Source of the DNA: Oscillospiraceae bacterium
Lineage (GTDB): Bacteria; Bacillota; Clostridia; Oscillospirales; Acutalibacteraceae
DNA length: 6,076 nt
Direction of reading: 5' to 3'
NCBI GenBank assembly: GCA_019422905.1
Contig: JAHZCM010000059.1
Span: 5,515 to 11,590 of the forward strand
The notes under the pieces were generated by a model. It had not been told where the DNA came from and made no database searches. It saw only the letters and a list, made by a program, of their open reading frames with translations. The position numbers were made by a program, and so were the translations under genes. Each line of letters starts with the position of its first letter. The first letter of the stretch is position 1. This document shows, piece by piece, positions 1-6,003 of the stretch.

Positions 1-1055
1 TATTCGCGGGTTGTGCTTTCAAGCAACACCATTTCCAGTGTTTTGTCGGCCAGCGCCTGCGCTTCCTCCTGATAACCGTGCAGGAGAAGGCCGTGCATCA
101 CCATGTAGTTCGTGGGAATCCACGTGGCGCCCATCCAGGTACACTCGCCGCCCCTGCGCTCCTGATAGTAACCTTTTTCATTCTTCGCCCACGTCGCCGC
201 CGGGTATGGCAGCCAGAATTCTTCGGGATTCATCAGATGCTCGCGGACAAGCCGCTCCGCCCGCTCAGCCGGAATCGTGCCAAGCCACAACGGCAGCAGA
301 CCGGAAATGCACTTCACACGGTTGAGCCTGCCGGTTTTTTCGCTGCGGTCGTAGTAAAACCCGGTTTCCTCATCCCAGAATACCGCATCAATCAGCTTTG
401 CAAGCCTTTCCGCGTGGGCGTCAAAGCCGGCGGCCTCCTCCGGCTTCCCAAGCGCCAGCGCAAGCTGCGCCATCGCGCGAAGCTCGCGGACAAGATAGAC
501 ATTGAGATCCACACCCTCATATTCCATCACACCGTCATAGCCCAGGCGCAGCGCCTGATTGTCCATGCCGCTGTGGTCGGAGCCGTCCCAAAAGCACAGG
601 CCGTTCTTGTCACTGTCGCAGTGCCAGAACCAATAGTCTAAATACTTTTTCAGCTTTTCGTAATATTTGCCGTCGAGCCAGCGAAAGTCCTGCGTCTGCC
701 GGCAGCCGAGCAGCGCCGTCTGCGCGAGAAACGGCTTAAAGTGATGGCGCGGTTTCGGATAGCAAAGCCCCATCGTGCGGGCGATAAAGCCGGATTCATG
801 CTGCTCGTCCAGGAACATCTCGACATTGTTGCGGCAGAAATCCGCGCAGCCGAGATACGAAAGAAACAGGTTTTCAAAATACATATCCCAGTCATACAGC
901 TCATGGTAGGCATAGCCCGTCACGACAAGCCGCCCATTGTGGTAGCGCACGCCCTTTTCGCGGATATCCCGAACCAGCGCCGAAAGCCTCTTTTCAAGCC
1001 GCTCCGGTGTACATTTTTCGTGCCGGTGCACCGGCAGTAAGCTCTCAATCTGCAT
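1..1055 (-). CDS. GH63/GH37-like (MGH1-type) glycoside hydrolase, 3' end missing
   Basis: An open frame runs from ATG at 1055 through the left edge, giving 351 residues with no stop, so the C-terminus lies outside the window. The start is supported by AAGGGAGAG at 1070-1062, with about 8 nt between its AGGGAG core and the ATG. Features typical of inverting (alpha/alpha)6-barrel hydrolases of the trehalase/GH63/mannosylglycerate-hydrolase group are visible: YDWDMYFEN (54-62), HSGMDNQ (161-167) with D165 the likely general acid by family analogy, GVDLNVYLVREL (181-192), FWDEETGFYYD (226-236), and WMGATWIPTNYMV (307-319), the counterpart of the family's W-RGP-WIPTNY motif. The general-base Glu region would fall in the missing part. 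There is no signal peptide, so the enzyme is probably cytoplasmic. It follows a GH116 gene on the same strand, suggesting shared oligosaccharide breakdown. The glycan substrate cannot be told from sequence. The family call is firm; the exact GH number is less so. Confidence 0.85.
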   Translation of the reverse strand, partial: MQIESLLPVHRHEKCTPERLEKRLSALVRDIREKGVRYHNGRLVVTGYAYHELYDWDMYFENLFLSYLGCADFCRNNVEMFLDEQHESGFIARTMGLCYPKPRHHFKPFLAQTALLGCRQTQDFRWLDGKYYEKLKKYLDYWFWHCDSDKNGLCFWDGSDHSGMDNQALRLGYDGVMEYEGVDLNVYLVRELRAMAQLALALGKPEEAAGFDAHAERLAKLIDAVFWDEETGFYYDRSEKTGRLNRVKCISGLLPLWLGTIPAERAERLVREHLMNPEEFWLPYPAATWAKNEKGYYQERRGGECTWMGATWIPTNYMVMHGLLLHGYQEEAQALADKTLEMVLLESTTRE

Positions 1056-1072
1056 TGCACGCTCTCCCTTTT

Positions 1073-1127
1073 GGGCATACGAATTGGATATATGCCCGTT
1101 TTTCAAATCATACGCCCAATTCTGCCC
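1073..1127. repeat. Nested inverted repeats in the gap before the GH63-like gene
   Basis: GGGCATA (1073-1079) has a perfect inverted copy TATGCCC (1091-1097). An overlapping pairing joins GAATTGG (1081-1087) to CCAATTC (1116-1122), and this extends outward through GGGCA (1073-1077) and TGCCC (1123-1127) with a three-base bulge. A related CATACGCCC lies at 1109-1117. The cluster ends a few bases upstream of the Shine-Dalgarno site of the downstream hydrolase. It could be an operator pair or alternative mRNA hairpins affecting the second gene. No T-tract follows it on the minus strand, so it does not look like a terminator. The function is inferred only. Confidence 0.35.
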
Positions 1128-1151
1128 GATTTCTACAGCGATTTTGCTATT

Positions 1152-1322
1152 TTATAGCAGTTTCTTGATTCTCACCGGTACAGTCAGCCCCGAGAACGAA
1201 AATCCCTGCCACTGAAAATGGGTTGTACCGCACTCTGTCAAAGACAATTCCCCGCCGCACCTGCATGGCGACCGCAGCATCAGGACGCCCGGTTCCGATA
1301 TCTGCACGGTAAACACAAGATT
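1152..1322 (-). other. In-frame open extension beyond the GH116 stop codon
   Basis: Directly after the TGA at 1325-1323, the GH116 frame stays open for 56 codons to a TAA at 1154-1152. The translation looks protein-like, with alternating hydrophobic stretches such as FTVQISEPGVLMLR and HFQWQGFSFSGLTVPVRI rather than the Arg/Ser/Pro-rich pattern of most shadow frames here. It has no start codon or ribosome site of its own. It may be an old C-terminal tail cut off by a nonsense mutation, a readthrough product, or a chance open frame; 56 open codons alone are not decisive. The catalytic domain upstream is complete without it. Confidence 0.3.
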
Positions 1323-3755
1323 TCAGAGTACCAGTTTGACTTCCCGGTCGCCATACAGGATTTCCAGCCACCTGTTCAAGGTACCGTCCGGAGATTTCTT
1401 CTGATGATAGATTCCCCAGCAGCGGCCCGTACTGAAAAACGTACGGAAGTCGTCTTTTTCTATTTTGGGGTCGAACGACACGGTTTTCCCGTGAGGCATG
1501 TCATAACGGAACCCGCTCAATGCGGTGATCAGTCCCCAGCTTGCCATAGAGCGGGCGTAATGGTGCCCGCATTCTTTTTCGTTGAATGGGGAGCGCCGTT
1601 TTCCGTCATGCCGTTTCCGCACGGCTTCCGCAATTTTTAAGCCCTGCTTCACTTCGCCAATATAGATCAGGCTGGAAGCTACCTGATATTCTACTCCGGT
1701 CCAGACTTCGTCCGCATAGAAGAACGGAAACTCCGGACGTTCTCCGCCGGTTTCGCCTGCTTTCGGCCACGTACAGATCGTCAGACGCGGTTCATCATCC
1801 ATGGCATATCCCCGGCCTACTGCATATTCTCCTGTGAATCTCTCACTGAAATTGTATTGATATATACTCTTAAGGGCGGTGACCACATGCTCCTTTGGAG
1901 TCAGAAAGCCCAAGCCGGTAATAAAGGCCAAGAACTGCCCCAGCAGTTGATCCGAAAGGCATCTTTCTCCAAACTGGCAGCGATAAGAATTTATGTGCTC
2001 CAGCCTCTGCACATAATATTCACCGTTCCACAGCAATCGATCCAGCCACTGCGTCCCTTTTTGAAAGCATTCCGACAGCTCAGCCGCATACGCAGCTTCT
2101 CCTAAATACGCCGCCATCTCCCGCATCGCCGCTACCGCGCCATACAGCAGAAAGCAAATCAGCGGATTGGGGCCAAAAAACTCCGTATCGTATGTGTTAT
2201 GCTGCTCCGCCTCCGGGAGCAGGTCGCCGTCCGGATCGAAATGCCGGAACAAAAATTGCAGGGAAGCCTTTGCCTTGGGCCACACTTCTTTTAAGAACTG
2301 ATCGTCACCCGTCAATTTCCATTCACGGTACAATCGGATCAAAGTACCCGCCTGCCCGTCCGCCGCAGGGATATATTCCCACCTTGGGTTGCCAAAGACC
2401 CGCTGGGTGCGGTACGCCAGTTGTCCGTCATCCGCTGTTTCAAGCAAAAATTCCACCCTTCGCGCCGAAATCTCAAGCTCTGGGAAAAGGAATGCCACAC
2501 TTTGCGCATAGTTCCAAACATGCGCGCAGGTCCCCTCACAGCATCCCCCCTGATCGAAGCATCCCTCCCATCCCAGGAAAGTTCCATCCTCAATTCTCAT
2601 GCAGGTAGGGCTTCGCAGTACGGTGAGGTTGTCTGCCGCCGCCTCAATAACATAACCGGGCAGCGTGCTTCCGTAAAGCGCATCAGCAAACTGACTGCTT
2701 TGCCGTTCCAGACGCGGCAGATTCGCACACAGGTAATCGGCAGCCTCGACTGCGCTGCCAAATTGAGTGGCGTAGTAATTCTTGACAAGCAGGGCATCCG
2801 AATTTGTGGGTTCAATATCCGTCCAGCCCCGCTCCCGAAAGGGGAAATACCATGCCAAACAGAACGTAAACGTTTCGGTTTCACCGGCCTTGATCGTTTT
2901 CGATACGCACAGAGAACCCGCTTTAAGCGCAGCAAACGAATTCCGATACCGTTCCGGCAATTGTTTTTGCTCCTGCCGCAGCCTGCCGTCCTGCGAAAAA
3001 TCCTCCCAAAAATTCTCGATTCCCTCAAAAAGATTGCCCTCTATCCATTCCGGTGTACATGTGGCTTCCGGCTCCATGGTGACCAATGCCATGCTGTTGC
3101 TGCGGACACGCGGGTATTCCGGATCATGACAAGTATAATTGATCCCGCAGACTTTACCACGGCGGACGGATTCATTGTGCACATAATGGCTCAGTTGTGG
3201 GCAGGTCAAGGAAAACTTGCCCTTTGGCGCTCCTAAATATCCCGTCGCGTTTGGCATGGTGATACAAACCGAGACATCATATTCTTTTTCCGTGGGGTTT
3301 TCTACGCGATACCGCAGGATCGCTCCGGGTATGCCCGAATCATCCGCATTCAGCGGTATAAACGGCGTAAATCCCTCTAAAGAAACGGCAAGCGGGATGT
3401 CCCTGTCAAAAAAATCAACCGTCACAAAAGGCATTTTTGCGCTGAGCTGAGAGCGGTCAAAGCGCGGCAGCCCTGCGGTTTCCCACAAGCTGTGCCCATG
3501 CGGCCCGTCGTGGATCGGGAGCAGCCCGGATTCTATCAGTTTTGTAATTGCCGGTTCCCCCGGAGCACAGCATCTTATGGAAGGGAACGCGAACGGAAGC
3601 GTATTCCCCTTCCCCGCCTGCCCAAACCATTCGAAATCGCAAAACTGGCCTCTGGTTCCAATGGAGAAATTTCCGGTTCCGATACCGCCCAGCAAAAATT
3701 TGGTGCATTCGGAATCGGAAGGATAAACAGCGAATTTTTGCTTCTTTTCACACAT
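1323..3755 (-). CDS. GH116-family (DUF608, GBA2-like) beta-glycosidase
   Basis: This 810-residue protein matches bacterial GH116 enzymes in length and motif order. The start ATG (3755-3753) is preceded by AGGAG (3768-3764) with 8-nt spacing. The N-terminal beta-domain begins with KFLLGGIGTGNFSIGTRG (19-36) and contains PFIPLNADDSGIPGAILRY (131-149). The catalytic (alpha/alpha)6 domain holds GWEGCFDQGGCCEGTCAHVW (395-414), in which E397 aligns with the family nucleophile, and EQHNTYDTEFFGPNP (517-531), in which D523 aligns with the acid/base. Later family segments are SDQLLGQF (601-608), DEVWTGVEYQVAS (682-694) and NEKECGHHYARSMASWGL (725-742). The protein ends on the usual LEILYG strand (798-802 region). 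There is no signal peptide, so action on imported oligosaccharides or glycosides is likely. Characterised relatives are retaining beta-glucosidases, beta-xylosidases or glucosylceramidases; this one's specificity is unknown. It leads a same-strand pair with the GH63-like gene. The TGA stop is unusual in being followed by 56 open in-frame codons. Confidence 0.93.
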   Translation of the reverse strand: MCEKKQKFAVYPSDSECTKFLLGGIGTGNFSIGTRGQFCDFEWFGQAGKGNTLPFAFPSIRCCAPGEPAITKLIESGLLPIHDGPHGHSLWETAGLPRFDRSQLSAKMPFVTVDFFDRDIPLAVSLEGFTPFIPLNADDSGIPGAILRYRVENPTEKEYDVSVCITMPNATGYLGAPKGKFSLTCPQLSHYVHNESVRRGKVCGINYTCHDPEYPRVRSNSMALVTMEPEATCTPEWIEGNLFEGIENFWEDFSQDGRLRQEQKQLPERYRNSFAALKAGSLCVSKTIKAGETETFTFCLAWYFPFRERGWTDIEPTNSDALLVKNYYATQFGSAVEAADYLCANLPRLERQSSQFADALYGSTLPGYVIEAAADNLTVLRSPTCMRIEDGTFLGWEGCFDQGGCCEGTCAHVWNYAQSVAFLFPELEISARRVEFLLETADDGQLAYRTQRVFGNPRWEYIPAADGQAGTLIRLYREWKLTGDDQFLKEVWPKAKASLQFLFRHFDPDGDLLPEAEQHNTYDTEFFGPNPLICFLLYGAVAAMREMAAYLGEAAYAAELSECFQKGTQWLDRLLWNGEYYVQRLEHINSYRCQFGERCLSDQLLGQFLAFITGLGFLTPKEHVVTALKSIYQYNFSERFTGEYAVGRGYAMDDEPRLTICTWPKAGETGGERPEFPFFYADEVWTGVEYQVASSLIYIGEVKQGLKIAEAVRKRHDGKRRSPFNEKECGHHYARSMASWGLITALSGFRYDMPHGKTVSFDPKIEKDDFRTFFSTGRCWGIYHQKKSPDGTLNRWLEILYGDREVKLVL

Positions 3756-3778
3756 AGGTTACACTCCTGTCATTTGTC

Positions 3779-3791
3779 ATAGCTAGGCTAT
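3779..3791. promoter_or_regulatory. Short palindrome upstream of the GH116 gene
   Basis: ATAGC (3779-3783) and GCTAT (3787-3791) form a perfect inverted repeat around a 3-base centre, 24-36 nt upstream of the GH116 start and just beyond its Shine-Dalgarno site. It could be an operator half-site pair or a small leader hairpin. No convincing -35/-10 pair for this gene could be identified nearby, so the promoter is either weak, activator-dependent or further away. The assignment rests on symmetry alone. Confidence 0.25.
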
Positions 3792-3850
3792 CTTTAAAAA
3801 GTCGCTCGCGCATTATGGATAACCTCAGAACTATGATTTCTGGTCTTGCG

Positions 3851-4003
3851 TCAATATTTTCCGGGGGCCTGACGCGTCCGGTATCGTTTTTCCCACTCCC
3901 GATGCGCCGCCTCCATGCTCGGCGTCAATTCTACCGGCGGGGTGGGAGCCGTTTGGCTGCCCTCCGGAAAATAGAATCCCTGCACAAGCGGTATCATCGC
4001 CAT
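3851..4003 (-). CDS. Small 50-residue ORF or gene fragment of unknown function
   Basis: The frame begins with ATG at 4003 (a second ATG lies at 3997) and ends with TGA at 3853-3851. The product starts MAMIPLVQGFYFPEG and ends in a charged, probably helical segment containing SMEAAHREWEKRYRTR, followed by QAPGKY. Its amino-acid mix is more protein-like than the Arg-rich reading on the opposite strand, which is why I prefer this strand. There is no Shine-Dalgarno sequence before either ATG, and the open frame continues upstream into the territory of the plus-strand recombinase-like remnant. It may therefore be the 3' end of a gene broken at about 4004 rather than a whole gene. I do not recognise the family. 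Confidence 0.35.
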   Translation of the reverse strand: MAMIPLVQGFYFPEGSQTAPTPPVELTPSMEAAHREWEKRYRTRQAPGKY

Positions 4004-4004
4004 C

Positions 4005-4184
4005 CACGAGCGAGAAAATCCGCACGCAAGCCCCGAAGATGTGCTGTGCGTTTTCCGTGATTCGATCGAAAGCTGGAACGAGGAAAACCTTCCCAAGATC
4101 ATCCGCGAACACATCAAAAAAATATACGCCCATCCCGACAGTTCATTTAATGTCGAAATAGGCGTACATTGTACTGGCTCGTAG
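4005..4184 (+). pseudogene. C-terminal remnant of a protein, possibly a serine recombinase
   Basis: On the plus strand a frame open from 3975 becomes clearly protein-like from about 4005 and stops at TAG 4182-4184. It reads HERENPHASPEDVL, then DSIESWNEENLPKIIREH, then IKKIYAHPDSSFNVEIGVH. Its helical Glu/Lys segment followed by a final beta-hairpin resembles, from memory, the extreme C-terminus of large serine recombinases of clostridial mobile elements; this is a tentative resemblance, not a search result. There is no start codon in the protein-like part, no ribosome site, and an in-frame TAG at 3972-3974, so the N-terminal catalytic domain is missing. A strong hairpin with a T-tract follows within 3 bases of the stop, as expected for the true 3' end of a gene. 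It abuts head-to-head the small minus-strand ORF, suggesting a recombination junction near 4004. Confidence 0.4.
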
Positions 4185-4186
4185 CG

Positions 4187-4255
4187 CCGAAAAAGATATC
4201 ACAGGATTTTTAGAAAAATCCGCTTGTGACAAAGCTTTTTCGGACTTTTTTATTT
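4187..4255 (+). terminator. Compound hairpin with T-tract, rho-independent terminator
   Basis: The outer arms CCGAAAAAG (4187-4195) and CTTTTTCGG (4235-4243) are perfectly complementary. Inside them TCACA (4199-4203) pairs with TGTGA (4225-4229), and GGATTTTT (4204-4211) pairs with AAAAATCC (4214-4221), closing on a minimal loop. The stem is followed by ACTTTTTTATTTTC. It begins 3 bases after the stop of the plus-strand remnant, so it fits as that gene's terminator. On the minus strand the structure lies about 90-150 bases past the stop of the 511-residue gene and could also end that transcript, although a T-tract is clear only on the plus side. Confidence 0.7.
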
Positions 4256-4326
4256 TCTTTTTGCCTTCGTCCTTTGTGGTCGGAGGCCTTTCTTGCCTTT
4301 TCCATTGCGAACCGAAAAAGATATCA
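4187..4326. repeat. 15-bp direct repeat flanking a 110-bp segment
   Basis: CCGAAAAAGATATCA occurs identically at 4187-4201 and 4312-4326, and the first nine bases occur again in inverted form at 4235-4243. The left copy begins 3 bases after the stop of the recombinase-like remnant and the right copy ends 10 bases before the stop of the 511-residue gene on the opposite strand. The segment between contains the terminator hairpin and a pyrimidine-rich stretch, with no supported gene. Possible readings are a duplicated gene end, a scar of insertion, or attachment-site remnants. The sequence shows the repeat; its cause is inferred. Confidence 0.6.
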
Positions 4327-4336
4327 TCTCAACTCA

Positions 4337-5872
4337 TCAAAGGAGATTCTGTGGTTTGATCGCTCGTCCAGTCCATCCAAGTGAGCCTGCCCACTCACGA
4401 GCTTGTCCTCGCTCTTCTTCGTCCTCGTTGAGATGGATTGTTGTCAGAAAATCGATGTAACCACCGATTCCACCAACATCATCAAAAATAGGCAGTCCAT
4501 CTGCTGCAATACAAACCGGAGAGTGGCCGTCCAGAACAGCGCGTATTACAGAACCATCTTGTCCTTCAAGGTCGTTCGCATAGTAATCCTGCGTGAGTTC
4601 GATTGACACTTCCCAGCCATCGCCGTAGTCATACAAGTAATTGATTCGGTCGCTTTGTGCCTGCATTCGGATGGTCGTGAACGCTGTCAGCTCGCAAAAC
4701 TGGTCGTATTGTTCATCGAGATTTGCAAGGATCATTCTCCATTGATCGAGGTTTCCCTCCATTCCATCTTCAAGGAAGGATATCTTCTCGTCTATGGAAT
4801 CCAGGAAGTATTTGTTTCTCGGAAGGAGCAAGTATTCCATCAGGCTGAGTCTTTCAAGAAGGTGGTTCAGATCGCCGCCAAGATCAACGCTGTTCCTAAA
4901 TTCCTCAATGGTTGCTTTCTCCAGCGAGACAATCTTTCTTTTCGATTCTTTTCCTTTTTTCCTTACGAATTCAGCAAAAGAAGGCCGGACTTGGAAGGAC
5001 GGAAGCTGTTCTTTCAGTTCCTGGACACGGCATTGGTTTTCCAAATAGTAGTCACCAATGCCGCCATAAAAATAGGGGCCTTTGTATTTGCTCTTCAGCC
5101 ATGACTTGAAGCTGATGTTCGGCTCATAGTCATCATCCCAATACAAATCGTCCAGCTCTTCATCGGGAAACCGGAAATAGATCCCCGCCAAACTGCACCA
5201 TCTTGCAAAACTTCCTCCTGTCAGTTCATTGAATATCTGTTCCGGGAATTCATAATGATGCAGATGGCTGTTCTGCCAGCCAAACAATTTCTGAATGGCA
5301 TAGTGCAGAGCGTGGAGGGTGATGTCTGCCGGGACAATGATATCCCTTGATATGGATTTTTCCACTTTCCCATACTTGTGCAGGATTCTCATGTCCTGTG
5401 CCGAACAGCCTTCCAGATCCAGTTCCAGATGCAGTTTTAAGGCGATGGGATGCTTGTCCCGCTGCCTGCTCAGGAATTCACTCAGGTCATCTTCACGGAT
5501 GTATTCTTTCGGTACATCAGAAGAAGGCTTTACTGCCTTATCGGCGGCAGTCTGCTTTCTCTCACGGTACTTCCTGGATTGGAGAGAATAGCTGCTCTTT
5601 TCTTCTCTGCCGTATGCACCTTTTGTGTACGGAGAGAATGCCTGAACATTCTTTTCTGTGTAGTGGAGTTTCTCTGCGATCTGTTTTGTATCAAGCCCTT
5701 GTTCCCGCAAATCCTGAATGGTTCGACTCGTTGCACTGCTCCAAAGCCCTTCCGTGATCAGCACTCGGCGAACCTTGATTACGCTCGTCCCCAATTCTTC
5801 GGCAGTCTTTTTGACGGAGCCGTTTTCCTTGTAAGAGGCAATGATCCTATCGTATAGTTCAGCGTTTCCCAT
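4337..5872 (-). CDS. HTH protein with split pRiA4b ORF-3-like domain
   Basis: This 511-residue protein starts at ATG 5872, with GGGAGGG (5887-5881) 8 nt upstream, and ends at TGA 4339-4337. The N-terminus holds two predicted helix-turn-helix segments: SVKKTAEELGTSVIKVRRVL (19-38) and TIQDLREQGLDTKQIAEKLH (51-70). A polar linker (about 85-140) follows. The plasmid pRiA4b ORF-3-like domain (PF07929) is then recognisable in two halves: SRDIIVPADITLHALHYAIQ (175-194) with FGWQNSHLHHYEF (197-209), and INYLYDYGDGWEVSIEL (410-426) with FDDVGGIGGYIDFL (463-476). About 200 residues separate them, including a charged, probably helical part (about 310-400). PF07929 proteins are common on plasmids and mobile elements and have no established biochemical role. 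The HTH part suggests DNA binding. The gene stands alone behind a strong promoter with paired repeats, consistent with a regulator that controls itself. It appears lower in GC than the hydrolase genes. Confidence 0.85.
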   Translation of the reverse strand: MGNAELYDRIIASYKENGSVKKTAEELGTSVIKVRRVLITEGLWSSATSRTIQDLREQGLDTKQIAEKLHYTEKNVQAFSPYTKGAYGREEKSSYSLQSRKYRERKQTAADKAVKPSSDVPKEYIREDDLSEFLSRQRDKHPIALKLHLELDLEGCSAQDMRILHKYGKVEKSISRDIIVPADITLHALHYAIQKLFGWQNSHLHHYEFPEQIFNELTGGSFARWCSLAGIYFRFPDEELDDLYWDDDYEPNISFKSWLKSKYKGPYFYGGIGDYYLENQCRVQELKEQLPSFQVRPSFAEFVRKKGKESKRKIVSLEKATIEEFRNSVDLGGDLNHLLERLSLMEYLLLPRNKYFLDSIDEKISFLEDGMEGNLDQWRMILANLDEQYDQFCELTAFTTIRMQAQSDRINYLYDYGDGWEVSIELTQDYYANDLEGQDGSVIRAVLDGHSPVCIAADGLPIFDDVGGIGGYIDFLTTIHLNEDEEERGQAREWAGSLGWTGRAIKPQNLL

Positions 5873-5889
5873 ATCTACAGCCCTCCCTC

Positions 5890-5955
5890 ATATCGTGGCA
5901 ACCTAACTACTTTAGCTCTATTATACAGGGTGTAGATATATCTTGTCAACCTAAC
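5890..5955. repeat. Pair of 18-bp direct repeats flanking the promoter, likely operators
   Basis: ATATCGTGGCAACCTAAC (5890-5907) and ATATCTTGTCAACCTAAC (5938-5955) are the same orientation and differ at two positions, with a 48-bp period. One copy covers the -35 box of the promoter for the 511-residue gene, and the other lies just downstream of its -10 box, around the expected transcript start and leader. This placement is typical of repressor operators. A perfect palindrome AGATATATCT (5934-5943) lies in the promoter spacer and overlaps the right-hand copy. The binding protein is unknown; the HTH product of the gene is the nearest candidate. Confidence 0.65.
5920..5949 (-). promoter_or_regulatory. 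Consensus sigma-A promoter for the HTH/pRiA4b-like gene
   Basis: On the minus strand, TTGACA (5949-5944) and TATAAT (5925-5920) match the housekeeping consensus at all twelve positions with an 18-bp spacer. Transcription would start near 5912, giving a leader of about 40 nt before the ATG at 5872 that contains the Shine-Dalgarno site. The strength predicted for such a promoter fits a gene normally held down by a repressor. Confidence 0.85.
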
Positions 5956-6003
5956 CTTTTTGCTGGAATCTGCTATCAGAGGCCAAGATACTGACCGCCC
6001 ATT

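Noticed and set aside
78..641. Plus-strand 187-codon ORF opposite the GH63-like gene
   Set aside because: It is antisense to a frame with clear glycosidase motifs; long antisense frames are expected in GC-rich coding DNA.
1147..1371. Minus-strand 74-codon ORF overlapping the end of the GH116 gene
   Set aside because: It is in another frame of the same strand, lacks a Shine-Dalgarno site, and its translation is less protein-like than the in-frame extension it overlaps.
2421..3236. Plus-strand 271-codon ORF
   Set aside because: It lies wholly opposite the GH116 catalytic and N-terminal domains, with Arg/Ser-rich shadow composition and no known motif.
3796..3860. Possible -35/-10 elements for the GH116 gene (TTGACG and CATAAT on the minus strand)
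   Set aside because: The two hexamers are not at a workable distance from each other and neither has a good partner.
3831..4133. Minus-strand 100-codon ORF spanning the rearranged middle region
   Set aside because: It overlaps both the 50-residue minus ORF, in another frame, and the plus-strand remnant; its Gly/Asp-rich translation shows no coherent domain.
4210..4305. Minus-strand 31-codon Lys/Arg-rich ORF starting at ATG 4305
   Set aside because: Its lysines come from the antisense of the terminator T-tract, and there is no ribosome binding site.
4912..5857. Several plus-strand ORFs of 65-136 codons opposite the HTH/pRiA4b-like gene
   Set aside because: All are antisense to a well-supported gene and are Cys/Ser/Phe-rich, without start signals.
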